From Sagittula marina (GTDB taxonomy: Bacteria > Pseudomonadota > Alphaproteobacteria > Rhodobacterales > Rhodobacteraceae), in the NCBI RefSeq assembly GCF_014196795.1, contig NZ_JACIEJ010000010.1, forward strand, positions 162,752 through 226,751: a stretch of DNA of 64,000 nt. Reading direction: 5' to 3'. Shown here piece by piece: positions 17,474-25,745 of this stretch. The number at the start of each line of letters is the position of its first letter. Positions within the stretch are counted from its first letter, which is position 1. The notes beneath the pieces were generated by a model. The model was not told the DNA's origin. It made no database searches and worked only from the letters and a program-made list of their open reading frames with translations. A program made the translations under genes and the position numbers.

Positions 17474-18158
17474 TCACCAGTGAGACAATGACCGACGGTC
17501 ATGCTCCAGAGCCGCATGGAAGTTGGCTTCGGCTGCCGGGCTGTGTCTGATGGGTTCCTGCAGTCGACGAATGTTGAACCAATCGATCCGTTCAAATGTT
17601 GCATGCTCCACTGCCTCGAAGCTGCGCCACGGTCCACGACGGTGAATGATTTCAGCCTTGAACAAGCCATTATTCGTTTCTGCCAGAGAATTGTCATATG
17701 TATACCCGACACTGCCGACAGACGGGGTGATCTTCACCTCTGCAAGCTGTTCGTTATTCTTGTTCGATAGATGTTGCGGTCCGCGATCCGATTGATGGAC
17801 CAAGTGATCCTGTCAGGTCTGCATTGATGGACGGAGTGCTCCAATGCATCGAGAGCAAACCCGGCCGTCGCCGTGCGGCCGACGCGCCAGGCCACGCGAC
17901 TACTGGCAAAGCCATCTGTGAAGAAATCCACATTCACAAATCCCTGACGCGTCGAAGAGCCGGTTCACCTTCTACAATTGACAGGGCATCGCTTAGTCTG
18001 GGATGCGTTGTTTTGCATGTCTTGCTAAGTACAATGCTTTCAATCGCAATATCCGTCATCAGGCGTGCGACCGTGAAACGTGCGAGTTCAAAGCCTTCTC
18101 GACGCATTTGAAGCCAGATCTTGCGACCGCCATTGACGCTGAGGTTTTCCTCAAACAC
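17474..18158 (-). pseudogene. IS3-family OrfB transposase, frameshifted remnant
   Basis: Three reading-frame pieces in order recompose an IS3 OrfB protein. From 18158: the helix-turn-helix part with NGGRKIWLQMRREGFELARF. From about 17937: the first catalytic region with SRVAWRVGRTATAGFALDAL. From 17803: HQSDRGPQHLS, containing the second catalytic aspartate, and the segment DNSLAETNNGLFKAE with the catalytic glutamate, then WRSFEAVE and IDWFNIRRL. At least two frameshifts separate them, so it is inactive. The remains of an IS481 gene lie just beyond, which marks this as a site of repeated insertion. Confidence 0.82.
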
Positions 18159-18208
18159 ACACTCAACTTAGGCTTCAGGTCTTCTTCACGCTTGGCGCGA
18201 GACAGAGC

Positions 18209-19921
18209 TCAAGATTTCGCGATGGTGACCTCTATGAGCGCGAGCCCCTTCTTTGCCTCCACATGATCGAGTGCTTCGGCCAAGGCGGTGCGGAACCCTG
18301 CCACATCTTTCGCGTGACGCGCGAAGGCGCGGGAGGCTTGGGCGACCTTTACAAAGTTCGGGCTGGGCGAGAGGTCGGTCAAAGGAACCGCATTGGCGCG
18401 CGCGGCGTGGCCGTCGGGGTAGATGTCAAGAACGGACTGGCGGACCGCACCCCATTCGCTGTTGTTTAACACGATCACCAACATTGAGATGTCCAGCGCT
18501 TCGGCGATCTGATGGCACGCAACGGGATTGGCGAACATGTAGGAACCGTCGCCCATGGTGGCGATAACCGACTTTTCCGGCTGCGCGAGGGCAAAGCCCA
18601 TTGCCGCCGGAAACCCCCAGCCCAGGCCACCTGAATGCGGCCCGTCAAACCAGCTTTGGTGCTTTTCAAGCAGCATGGATGGCAACTGGCAGCCGAGTTC
18701 GGAAAAGACGGCGGCGTCGCGGTCACGCAGGTGCATGGACAGTTCGTGGCTGACCCAGCGTTTCGTCAGAGCCGAGGCGCCTTCGTCGGCACATGCTGCG
18801 GTGAAACGTGCGGTTCTGTCTTTTTCGTTGCTGTGTGCGACGGCTTTGGCACGAGCTTGTGCCGCGGACCCGTGACTGTCCTTGAATTTCAAGAGCGCGG
18901 TTTCAAGCGCAAGAATGGCCGGAGCGACCTCGGTGGTCATGGCCAGATCGGAGCGGAAATTGCGCACGCCTGTACGCTCTTGCAAGGGGCGGGGACCGAT
19001 CTGGATGACGGTTGCGTCTTCGAGCGGTTCGGCCTGTGCCGGAGCCCACGGCGCGAGCGCGTCAAGGCAGAGGACCACATCGGCCTTCTCAAGCCAAGGC
19101 CGCGGGTCAGGGCCGGTTGCCATCGGGTGCGTGGTCGAGAGCGCGAGTTCAACAGCCCAATATTGGCAGACGGCAATGCCCCAGTCCTCAGCCAGACGCG
19201 CCAAGGCGTCGAATGCCTCCGGCGAGCCTGCGCCATGCTGGGCAAAAAGCACGGGGTTCTTCGCTTCGGCGAGCAGCTTCGCGATCTCTTCGATCAGGCT
19301 TTGGTCCGGGCCGATTGCGGCGGGGCGCATCTGAGGACGGCGCAGGGCGCCCTGGGCGGGAATAGTTTCGCACAGAACCTCACGCGGGAGGCTGATGTAA
19401 ACCGGCCCCTTTGGCGTTGAGGACGCGATTCCGTGGGCGCGATCGGTGACATCAAAGACCTGTTCGGGAAAGCGCAGTTCGTAGTCCCACTTGCTGGCCT
19501 CGCGGATCAGGCTGGCTTGGTCGAGCATTTCCTGGCCCCAGCCGATGGGCACGGTACGCGCGCCGAGCCGCCCCTTTTCAAGGGTCGGTGTGCGTCCGGA
19601 AAAAAGCAGCATCGGGATGTTGTCACAGGCTGCGTTGATCGCGCCCATGGAAACATTCGCGAGCCCGACGTTTGTGTGAACCATGACGGCCTGTGGGCGG
19701 CCCGTGGCCAGCGTGTAGCCGTGCGCCATGCCGGTTGCGGCGCTTTCGAACGGCACGGTGACGGTGCGCGGCAGCGACATGCCTTTCGCCTCTCCTTCGG
19801 ACAAGCCTTCGATGACAGGGGGGAAATCGGTGCCGGAGTTGGTGAAAACATAGTCCACGCCCAGTGCGCTGAAACGCGATAGCAGCGCTGCCCCGGCGGT
19901 CATTTTCTTGTCTTCGGTCAT
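18209..19921 (-). CDS. thiamine diphosphate-dependent enzyme (acetolactate synthase / benzoylformate decarboxylase-like)
   Basis: A 570-residue three-domain ThDP enzyme. The N-terminal domain has the catalytic glutamate E59 in PFESAATGMAHGY. The C-terminal domain carries the cofactor motif GDGSYMFANP...VIVLNN, with the GDG to NN spacing of about 30. The central domain contains the usual FAQHGAGSPEA segment. The family includes acetolactate synthases, 2-oxoacid decarboxylases and relatives, and the sequence does not decide between them. An IclR gene lies just upstream on the same strand, and a TRAP transporter, an NAD(P) reductase and an aldehyde dehydrogenase follow on the other strand, which points to a decarboxylase in catabolism. 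A perfect dyad overlaps its leader. Confidence 0.9.
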   Translation of the reverse strand: MTEDKKMTAGAALLSRFSALGVDYVFTNSGTDFPPVIEGLSEGEAKGMSLPRTVTVPFESAATGMAHGYTLATGRPQAVMVHTNVGLANVSMGAINAACDNIPMLLFSGRTPTLEKGRLGARTVPIGWGQEMLDQASLIREASKWDYELRFPEQVFDVTDRAHGIASSTPKGPVYISLPREVLCETIPAQGALRRPQMRPAAIGPDQSLIEEIAKLLAEAKNPVLFAQHGAGSPEAFDALARLAEDWGIAVCQYWAVELALSTTHPMATGPDPRPWLEKADVVLCLDALAPWAPAQAEPLEDATVIQIGPRPLQERTGVRNFRSDLAMTTEVAPAILALETALLKFKDSHGSAAQARAKAVAHSNEKDRTARFTAACADEGASALTKRWVSHELSMHLRDRDAAVFSELGCQLPSMLLEKHQSWFDGPHSGGLGWGFPAAMGFALAQPEKSVIATMGDGSYMFANPVACHQIAEALDISMLVIVLNNSEWGAVRQSVLDIYPDGHAARANAVPLTDLSPSPNFVKVAQASRAFARHAKDVAGFRTALAEALDHVEAKKGLALIEVTIAKS

Positions 19922-19939
19922 CTCGCCCTCATCTAGCGT

Positions 19940-19967
19940 ATCTCACATAGTGAGATGAATATCTCAT
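19940..19967. promoter_or_regulatory. candidate operator (dyad ATCTCAC-N3-GTGAGAT)
   Basis: ATCTCAC (19940-19946) and GTGAGAT (19950-19956) form a perfect 7-bp inverted repeat with a 3-base spacer, and a further half-site ATCTCAT follows at 19961. It lies 19 bases upstream of the ThDP enzyme start and about 45 bases after the IclR stop. IclR regulators bind short palindromes of this kind, and the neighbouring IclR gene is the obvious candidate. No binding has been shown. Confidence 0.5.
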
Positions 19968-20011
19968 ACAGGATTGTGCGGCTAAAGAAGATTGTCAAGC
20001 TTCGGCATCAG

Positions 20012-20761
20012 TTAGCCGGGAATAGCGTTTGAAACCTCTTGCGCAGCTTCGCGAAGACGCGCCGCGATTTGCGCCTCGTGGTCTGCAGTAAATCGGCTTG
20101 CCATGCCAAAAGCCGACAGCGTCATGCGCATGACACCGGCCCCGTCAAACACGGGCACAGCCACGGCGCCGATATCCGGTTCACTTTCCCCACGGTTGCA
20201 GGCGAACCCGTCGCGCCAAGCAACATCGATTTCGCGATACAGTGTCTGGCCGTAGGCATCGGTCATTTTGCCGGCTCGGATCAGATCTTTAATCCGCGCG
20301 TCCCGCGCCTCCGGTTCCATGTGGGCCAGCCAGAGCTTGCCTTGCGCCGATAGGTGGAGGTCAAGCAGCCGGCCGACCTGAATGTTCACCGAGATCGGGC
20401 GCGGGGCGATAGCCGTGGCGATACAGACGACCCCCTCACGGGTGAGCTGCCCCGCCATGACGGATTCGTTCAGGCGGCTGCTAATCTGGGTGATGACCGG
20501 CTGAACGGCTGTTGCCAGTGGGTTGGTGCGCTCCGCGATACGGCCAAGGCGCTCGATGTGGTGGCCAAGACTGTAGGCGCCTCTGCGCACCTGCACCACC
20601 GCGCCAACTTCCTCCAGCGTAACGAGGAACCGATGTGCCGTGCTGGCGCTCATGTCCAGGGCCTGCGCCACATCTGCGGCTGTCTTTTGGGGCTGTTGTT
20701 CGGAGAAGAGGTCAAGGATCTCAAAGGCCTTGATCAGCGACCCATTCAGCGGTGTGGCCAT
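20012..20761 (-). CDS. IclR-family transcriptional regulator
   Basis: A 249-residue regulator with the N-terminal winged helix-turn-helix (about 8-65, KTAADVAQALDMSASTAHRF) and the C-terminal IclR effector-binding domain (about 80-245, with GRLLDLHLSAQGKLWLAH and NRGESEPDIGAVAVPVFD). IclR proteins usually sense a metabolite of the pathway they control. It sits 90 bases upstream of the ThDP enzyme gene in the same direction, and a palindrome lies in that gap. The effector is unknown. Confidence 0.93.
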   Translation of the reverse strand: MATPLNGSLIKAFEILDLFSEQQPQKTAADVAQALDMSASTAHRFLVTLEEVGAVVQVRRGAYSLGHHIERLGRIAERTNPLATAVQPVITQISSRLNESVMAGQLTREGVVCIATAIAPRPISVNIQVGRLLDLHLSAQGKLWLAHMEPEARDARIKDLIRAGKMTDAYGQTLYREIDVAWRDGFACNRGESEPDIGAVAVPVFDGAGVMRMTLSAFGMASRFTADHEAQIAARLREAAQEVSNAIPG

Positions 20762-20794
20762 GTTTTCTGCTCCGACGTTGGGGGTGGGACGATT

Positions 20795-21736
20795 TCACCG
20801 GCGATCCGACCTCTGTGCAGCCTCGTCGCAGATGTCGTTACTTTGAAAGAGATCCCTGATCTGTTCACGCAGCCAGACACAGCCGGGATCATGCAATGTG
20901 TTGATGTGCCAGACGAGTTGTACCTTTTGACGCCCTTTCGGCAATTTCATGTCAAGAAATGTGGCCTGAGCCGCCTCGACCATACGCCGCCCGAGATACC
21001 CGGGCACGATTGCAAAGGCGTTCAGGGTAGAGAGCAACTCTGGCAAGGCACCGAAATTACGAATCCGCATGCAGACGTTGTCGGCCAACCCGCGCTCTGC
21101 AAGCACTTTTTCGACGTCGTCGGCGTAGGTCAGGCTTGGCACCGCCATCACGATCCGTTCCTGACCAAGGTCCACTGTTGCCGCGCGCTGGCGCGACAGT
21201 CCCGGCGGCCCGATCACGCGATAGTCCTCATTGAAAAGATGCACCTGACGAAGCTGTGGGTCATGCATTTCCAACAAGCCGATGGCCATCTCCGATTCCC
21301 GTGTCGCGAGGGTGCGATACAGGTCGAGGAACGGCGACGACGCATTTTCCAACCGGATGCCGGGCGCATGCTCGAACACACGCCGGGCAAGCGGGGCAAG
21401 GAAAACCTGCTCGCCCAGCCCGGACAGGGACAGGCGAAAGGTGCGCCTGCTGTTGGCCGCATCGAATGTCGCCGCGTCGTTCAGGACCGATGCGATACCG
21501 GAAAGGTGTTCGCGGATGTTTGGAACGATCCGTTCGGTAAAGGGCGTCGGTTCCATGCCTTGACCGCCGCGCACAAACAGCGGGTCGTCGAGCATCTGGC
21601 GCAGGCGCTTCAGGGCGTTTGACGTCGCGGGCTGGCTGAGACCGAGATTGGACCCCGCCACTGAAACGGATTGCGCATCGTAGATCTGCAGCAGCAGCTC
21701 CATCAGGTTCAGGTCTATTCGGCGCGAGGGTATCAT
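20795..21736 (-). CDS. LysR-family transcriptional regulator
   Basis: A 313-residue LysR regulator. The N-terminal helix-turn-helix is about residues 8-67 (QSVSVAGSNLGLSQPATSNALKRLRQML, in the usual register), and the C-terminal co-inducer domain runs from about 95 to 300. It resembles the subgroup that starts RIDLNLMELLLQIYDAQS, often regulators of aromatic or organic acid use. It is transcribed divergently from the TRAP operon, so the 123 bases between them probably hold the LysR site and both promoters. No clear T-N11-A box was singled out. Confidence 0.93.
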   Translation of the reverse strand: MIPSRRIDLNLMELLLQIYDAQSVSVAGSNLGLSQPATSNALKRLRQMLDDPLFVRGGQGMEPTPFTERIVPNIREHLSGIASVLNDAATFDAANSRRTFRLSLSGLGEQVFLAPLARRVFEHAPGIRLENASSPFLDLYRTLATRESEMAIGLLEMHDPQLRQVHLFNEDYRVIGPPGLSRQRAATVDLGQERIVMAVPSLTYADDVEKVLAERGLADNVCMRIRNFGALPELLSTLNAFAIVPGYLGRRMVEAAQATFLDMKLPKGRQKVQLVWHINTLHDPGCVWLREQIRDLFQSNDICDEAAQRSDRR

Positions 21737-21859
21737 ATTTATGAATGACGACTATCCAAACTATCATTTTGACTTTAAGCACAATCCCTTTCATCGTCCA
21801 TCAAGCTTTTCGGAGGAGAGGCCCTGTGGGCCACGAGAAGCAAATAAGGGAGGATACTC

Positions 21860-22900
21860 ATGAATCGCCGTAACTTTTTTGGCGCGTTGACCGTTGCCGC
21901 CTCGACACTCGCTTTGGCGTCAGCCGCACTGGCGGAGGACTATACGTTCCGCCTGCACCATATGCTGGGCCAGCAGGCCCCGGCGCAAACCAAGATGCTG
22001 GAACCTTGGGCAAAAGCCGTAGAAGAAAACTCCGGTGGGCGCGTGAAGATCGAGATCTTTCCGTCGATGACACTTGGGGGGCGCCCGCCAGAACTGGTGC
22101 AGCAGGCCCGCGACGGGATTGTCGATCTGATCTGGACCGTAAACGGCTACACGCCGGGCCTGTTCCCGCGCACCGAGGTGATGGAACTGCCGACCGTCTA
22201 CCGGAACGATCCCAAGGCCGCGAACCTCGCGCTTTATGATATGTTCGAGGACGATCTTGCGCAGGACTATGCCGGCCTTGAGGTCATGTTCCTGCACGTG
22301 CACGCGGGGCAGGGGCTGCAAACCGCCGATCTCGACGTGACCAGCCTCGACGATCTCGCGGGCGCCAAGCTGCGCATCCCGACGCGCACCGGCGCATGGG
22401 TGATCGAGGCGCTCGGCGCCACCCCGGTGGCGATGCCGGTGCCGGAACTGCCGCCCGCGCTGCAAAAAGGTGTTGTCGCAGGAGCGCTGATCCCATGGGA
22501 GATCATTCCGCCGCTGAAGATTCAGGATCAGACCAAGTATCAGATCGAAATGTACGAGCGCGAGCGCTTTGGCAACACGACCTTTCAGGTCTCTATGAAC
22601 CAGGCACGCTGGGACGGGCTTCCCGAAGACATCCAGCAAGCGTTCCGGGACGCCTCCGGCCGCGATTGGTGGGGGCAGGTTGGCGACATCTGGCGCGCCT
22701 CGGACGATTTCGGCATCAAGTTCGCGACGGACGCTGGCAACACGCACCGCATCCTGAGCGAGGCGGAAACCCAGCCCTTCCTCGACGCCATGGAGCCGGT
22801 CGTGGACCGTTGGATCGAAGAGGTCACTGGCGGTGACATCGACGGCGCAGCGCTGGTCGAGAAAGCGCGCGCTCTGGTCACTGAAAACACGGCAGACTGA
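21860..22900 (+). CDS. TRAP transporter substrate-binding protein (DctP family)
   Basis: A 346-residue periplasmic binding protein with a signal peptide (cleavage after SAALA). Family features include YTFRLHHMLGQQAPAQT near the start, the PSMTLGGRPPELVQQARDG segment and the LRIPTRTGAW region, where an arginine binds the substrate carboxylate in characterised members. It should deliver an organic acid to the DctQM permease encoded next. GGGAGGAT precedes the ATG. The ligand is not predictable by eye; the neighbouring enzymes suggest a 2-oxo or 2-hydroxy acid. Confidence 0.95.
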   Translation: MNRRNFFGALTVAASTLALASAALAEDYTFRLHHMLGQQAPAQTKMLEPWAKAVEENSGGRVKIEIFPSMTLGGRPPELVQQARDGIVDLIWTVNGYTPGLFPRTEVMELPTVYRNDPKAANLALYDMFEDDLAQDYAGLEVMFLHVHAGQGLQTADLDVTSLDDLAGAKLRIPTRTGAWVIEALGATPVAMPVPELPPALQKGVVAGALIPWEIIPPLKIQDQTKYQIEMYERERFGNTTFQVSMNQARWDGLPEDIQQAFRDASGRDWWGQVGDIWRASDDFGIKFATDAGNTHRILSEAETQPFLDAMEPVVDRWIEEVTGGDIDGAALVEKARALVTENTAD

Positions 22901-22902
22901 AA

Positions 22903-23427
22903 ATGGCTGGCATGTTGGAACAGGAAGGCCGCCCCGAAGGTACCGGGGCGGTCGCGAGGATTGTCGTGATCTGGGCACTTCTTGGCGGGGCACTGCTGCT
23001 GGCGGTGGTCGTGATGAATGTGGCTTCGGTGCTTGGCACGCTGGTCGGCTGGCCTGTTCCCGGCGATTTCGAAATGACCGAGATGGGCGTTGCGGTCGCA
23101 GCCTTCAGCTTTCTGCCGTACTGCCAGCTGATACGCTCAAACGTGACCGCCGATATCTTTACCCAGAACGCGGGGCCACGCACTCAGGCCTTTCTGAGCC
23201 TTCTGGGATCGGTAATCGCGCTGCTCTTTGCGCTGCTGATGCTATGGCGGATGTATGACGGCATGATCGATCAAAAAACCTATGCCTACGAAACCTCGAT
23301 CCTGCAGATCCCTGTTTGGTTGGCGTTCATACCAATCCTTGTTTCCTTTGCCCTGCTCGCCGTTTCCGCGCTGAGCACACTTTTACAGGACGTCCGGCAC
23401 CTGTCGAACGGAGCTATCCATGACTGA
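22903..23427 (+). CDS. TRAP transporter small permease (DctQ family)
   Basis: A 174-residue membrane protein with four hydrophobic segments (about 25-50, 62-82, 100-125 and 140-165), the layout of DctQ. The segment PVPGDFEMTEMGVAVAAFSF is typical of the family. It starts 2 bases after the binding-protein gene and overlaps the large permease gene by 8 bases, so the three form one operon. Confidence 0.93.
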   Translation: MAGMLEQEGRPEGTGAVARIVVIWALLGGALLLAVVVMNVASVLGTLVGWPVPGDFEMTEMGVAVAAFSFLPYCQLIRSNVTADIFTQNAGPRTQAFLSLLGSVIALLFALLMLWRMYDGMIDQKTYAYETSILQIPVWLAFIPILVSFALLAVSALSTLLQDVRHLSNGAIHD

Positions 23428-24778
23428 TCCCCTGACGCTGGGCATCGCGGCGCTTGTCGTTCTCGTTGCGCTGATCGCCATTCGTATTCCCATCGGCTAC
23501 GCGATGATTCTTGTTGGTGGTGTCGGCATCGCGCTGGTGAACGGCATCGCGCCTGTTTTCAACCAGCTCAAGACATTGGCTTACGGTCAGTTCTCTGTTT
23601 ACGACCTTTCGGTCGTGCCGATGTTCATCCTGATGGGCGCACTTGCGTCCAAGGCGGGGCTGAGCCACGCGCTGTTCCGCGGTGCCAACGCATGGCTCGG
23701 CTGGATGCGTGGCGGAACCGCCATGGCCGCCATCGCGGGTTGCGCGGGCTTTGGGGCGGTCTGCGGATCGTCTTTGGCCACGGCATCGACCATGGGCCGC
23801 GTCGCGCTACCAGAGCTTGAGAAATACCGCTACTCCGGTGCGCTCGCCACAGGGACACTGGCCGCAGGCGGGGTTCTGGGCATCCTGATCCCGCCCTCCG
23901 TGGTGCTGATTATCTACGCCATCATCGTCGAGGCGAACATCGTCACCATGTTTGCCGCAGCTCTGCTGCCGGGCCTTTTGGCGGTGGTTCTGTTCATCCT
24001 GACCATTGCGATTTACGTCCGTATAAAGCCTGACGCAGGTCCCGCACACGGCGGGGTCGGCGCGGCAGAGTTCCGCGCCGCAACCATTGGCATGATCCCG
24101 GTGCTTTCGATCTTTGGCATCGTGCTGGGTGGCATCTATGGCGGCTTTTACAACCCGACACCGGCAGCGGCCATCGGGGTTGCACTTGTCTGGCTGTACG
24201 GGGCGATCACGCGCGAAATCCGCAGTCGCGATATCTTCGGCGCCCTGCGCGAAACGGCATCAACCACCGGGATGATTTATCTTATCCTGCTGGGTGCGGA
24301 ACTGATGAAGATCTTCATGTCCCGCATCGGTCTGCCGCAGGCAACCGCTGACTGGATCATCCAATCCGGTCTGGAACCGATGTCCGTGATGATCATGCTG
24401 CTGATTGCGCTGATCCTCTTGGGGTGCCTGATGGACAGCCTGTCGATGATCCTGCTGGTCATTCCATTTTTCTGGCCGGTCCTCGTCGAGCTGAACGGCG
24501 GGCTGTACATGGGGGCCGAGGGATCTGGCTTTGGCATGAGCACCGAGGACCTGAAGGTCTGGTTTGGGATCCTTGCGCTGATCGTCGTGGAGCTTGGATT
24601 GATAACGCCACCAGTGGGCATGAATGTCTTTGTGATCTCTTCACTGGCGAAAAACACGCCGATGTCCGAGACCTTCAAAGGCGTCTTGCCTTTCTTTGGG
24701 GCGGAGATCGTCCGCGTGGCGGTACTTCTGGCCTTCCCGGGTCTTGTGCTTTGGTTGCCGCAGGTCTTCGGCAGCTAG
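23420..24778 (+). CDS. TRAP transporter large permease (DctM family)
   Basis: A 452-residue polytopic membrane protein with 11-12 hydrophobic segments. The DctM hallmarks are clear: GFGAVCGSSLATASTMGRVALPE, LAAGGVLGILIPPSVVLIIYAII and GLITPPVGMNVFVISSL. It uses the ion gradient to bring in substrate handed over by DctP. It overlaps dctQ by 8 bases, and the reductase gene follows after 22 bases, so the operon probably continues into the enzymes. Confidence 0.96.
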   Translation: MTDPLTLGIAALVVLVALIAIRIPIGYAMILVGGVGIALVNGIAPVFNQLKTLAYGQFSVYDLSVVPMFILMGALASKAGLSHALFRGANAWLGWMRGGTAMAAIAGCAGFGAVCGSSLATASTMGRVALPELEKYRYSGALATGTLAAGGVLGILIPPSVVLIIYAIIVEANIVTMFAAALLPGLLAVVLFILTIAIYVRIKPDAGPAHGGVGAAEFRAATIGMIPVLSIFGIVLGGIYGGFYNPTPAAAIGVALVWLYGAITREIRSRDIFGALRETASTTGMIYLILLGAELMKIFMSRIGLPQATADWIIQSGLEPMSVMIMLLIALILLGCLMDSLSMILLVIPFFWPVLVELNGGLYMGAEGSGFGMSTEDLKVWFGILALIVVELGLITPPVGMNVFVISSLAKNTPMSETFKGVLPFFGAEIVRVAVLLAFPGLVLWLPQVFGS

Positions 24779-24800
24779 ATCTGGTGAAAAGGAAAAAACG

Positions 24801-25697
24801 ATGAAAATCGCAATACTTGGCGCAGGCGCCCTTGGATCGGTGATCGGGGCTGAACTGCATACGGCAGGTCACGAGGTTGTCCTGCTCGACTTGAACGAAG
24901 AGCATTTGAATGCGATCAAGGCAAATGGCCTGCGTGTCGATTGGGACGACCGCACCGAGCATCTTAAAATTCCTGCGATGCGGCCGGATGAGGCACCGCA
25001 GGTGGACCTGATAATCCTTCTGACCAAGACAATGCATACAGACGCGGCGCTGGAGGGTGTCGCGCCGCTGATCTCGGGCGGGGCCTGCGTGCTGACGCTG
25101 CAGAACGGGCTTGGCAACGTGGAACGCGTGCGCGCCCGCGTGCCGGACGGACAGGTTCTTTATGGGTGCACCATGACGCCTGGCGACCTGCGCGGACCGG
25201 GCCACGTGGCAAGCCACGGGTTGGCCTACACCCCCTTTGACGCGTTTGATCCGGACGGGCCCGCCGCGCGCCTGGCGGCCGACGTTGACGGCGACCAGCT
25301 GAGCTGGACCGAGACCGCCGCGTCGCAGGTATGGCAGAAGGCGGCATTCAATTGCGCATTGAACGCCACCGCTCTCTTGGGCAAGGGAACCGTTGGCGCG
25401 CTTGCTGAACACATTGGCGCGGACCTTGCGCAGGATATTGCCGCCGAGGTGCTTTTGGTGGGTGCGGCGACGGGCGTGACGGGCGATATCCACGCCGTCA
25501 GAAAGCAGATCGACTTTGCCTTGCGTGAACACATCGGCCACAAGCCGTCGATGGTGCAGGATGTCGAGGCAGGGCGCAGGACAGAGATCGAGGCGCTGAA
25601 CGGATACGTCGAACGCGAAGGTGAGAAGCGCGGCATAGACGTGCCGATGAATCGGCTGCTGGCCGCGCTTGTGCGCATGCGCGAGACCCAAAGCTGA
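24801..25697 (+). CDS. 2-dehydropantoate 2-reductase-like oxidoreductase (ApbA/PanE family)
   Basis: A 298-residue NAD(P)-dependent reductase. The N-terminal Rossmann motif is GAGALGSVIGAEL (residues 7-19), the conserved lysine is in LTKTMHTD, and the C-terminal helical domain holds WQKAAFNCALNATALLG with the family lysine and asparagine. KPR-fold enzymes reduce ketopantoate or act on other 2-oxo or 2-hydroxy acids. Inside a TRAP and aldehyde dehydrogenase operon a catabolic 2-hydroxyacid role is more likely than pantothenate synthesis. The start at 24801 follows AAAAGGAAA; the frame upstream overlaps dctM. Confidence 0.88.
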   Translation: MKIAILGAGALGSVIGAELHTAGHEVVLLDLNEEHLNAIKANGLRVDWDDRTEHLKIPAMRPDEAPQVDLIILLTKTMHTDAALEGVAPLISGGACVLTLQNGLGNVERVRARVPDGQVLYGCTMTPGDLRGPGHVASHGLAYTPFDAFDPDGPAARLAADVDGDQLSWTETAASQVWQKAAFNCALNATALLGKGTVGALAEHIGADLAQDIAAEVLLVGAATGVTGDIHAVRKQIDFALREHIGHKPSMVQDVEAGRRTEIEALNGYVEREGEKRGIDVPMNRLLAALVRMRETQS

Positions 25698-25745
25698 CAG
25701 GCGTTCTACGCCCCGAAACAAGTAACATCTCAGGAGGAGAACACA

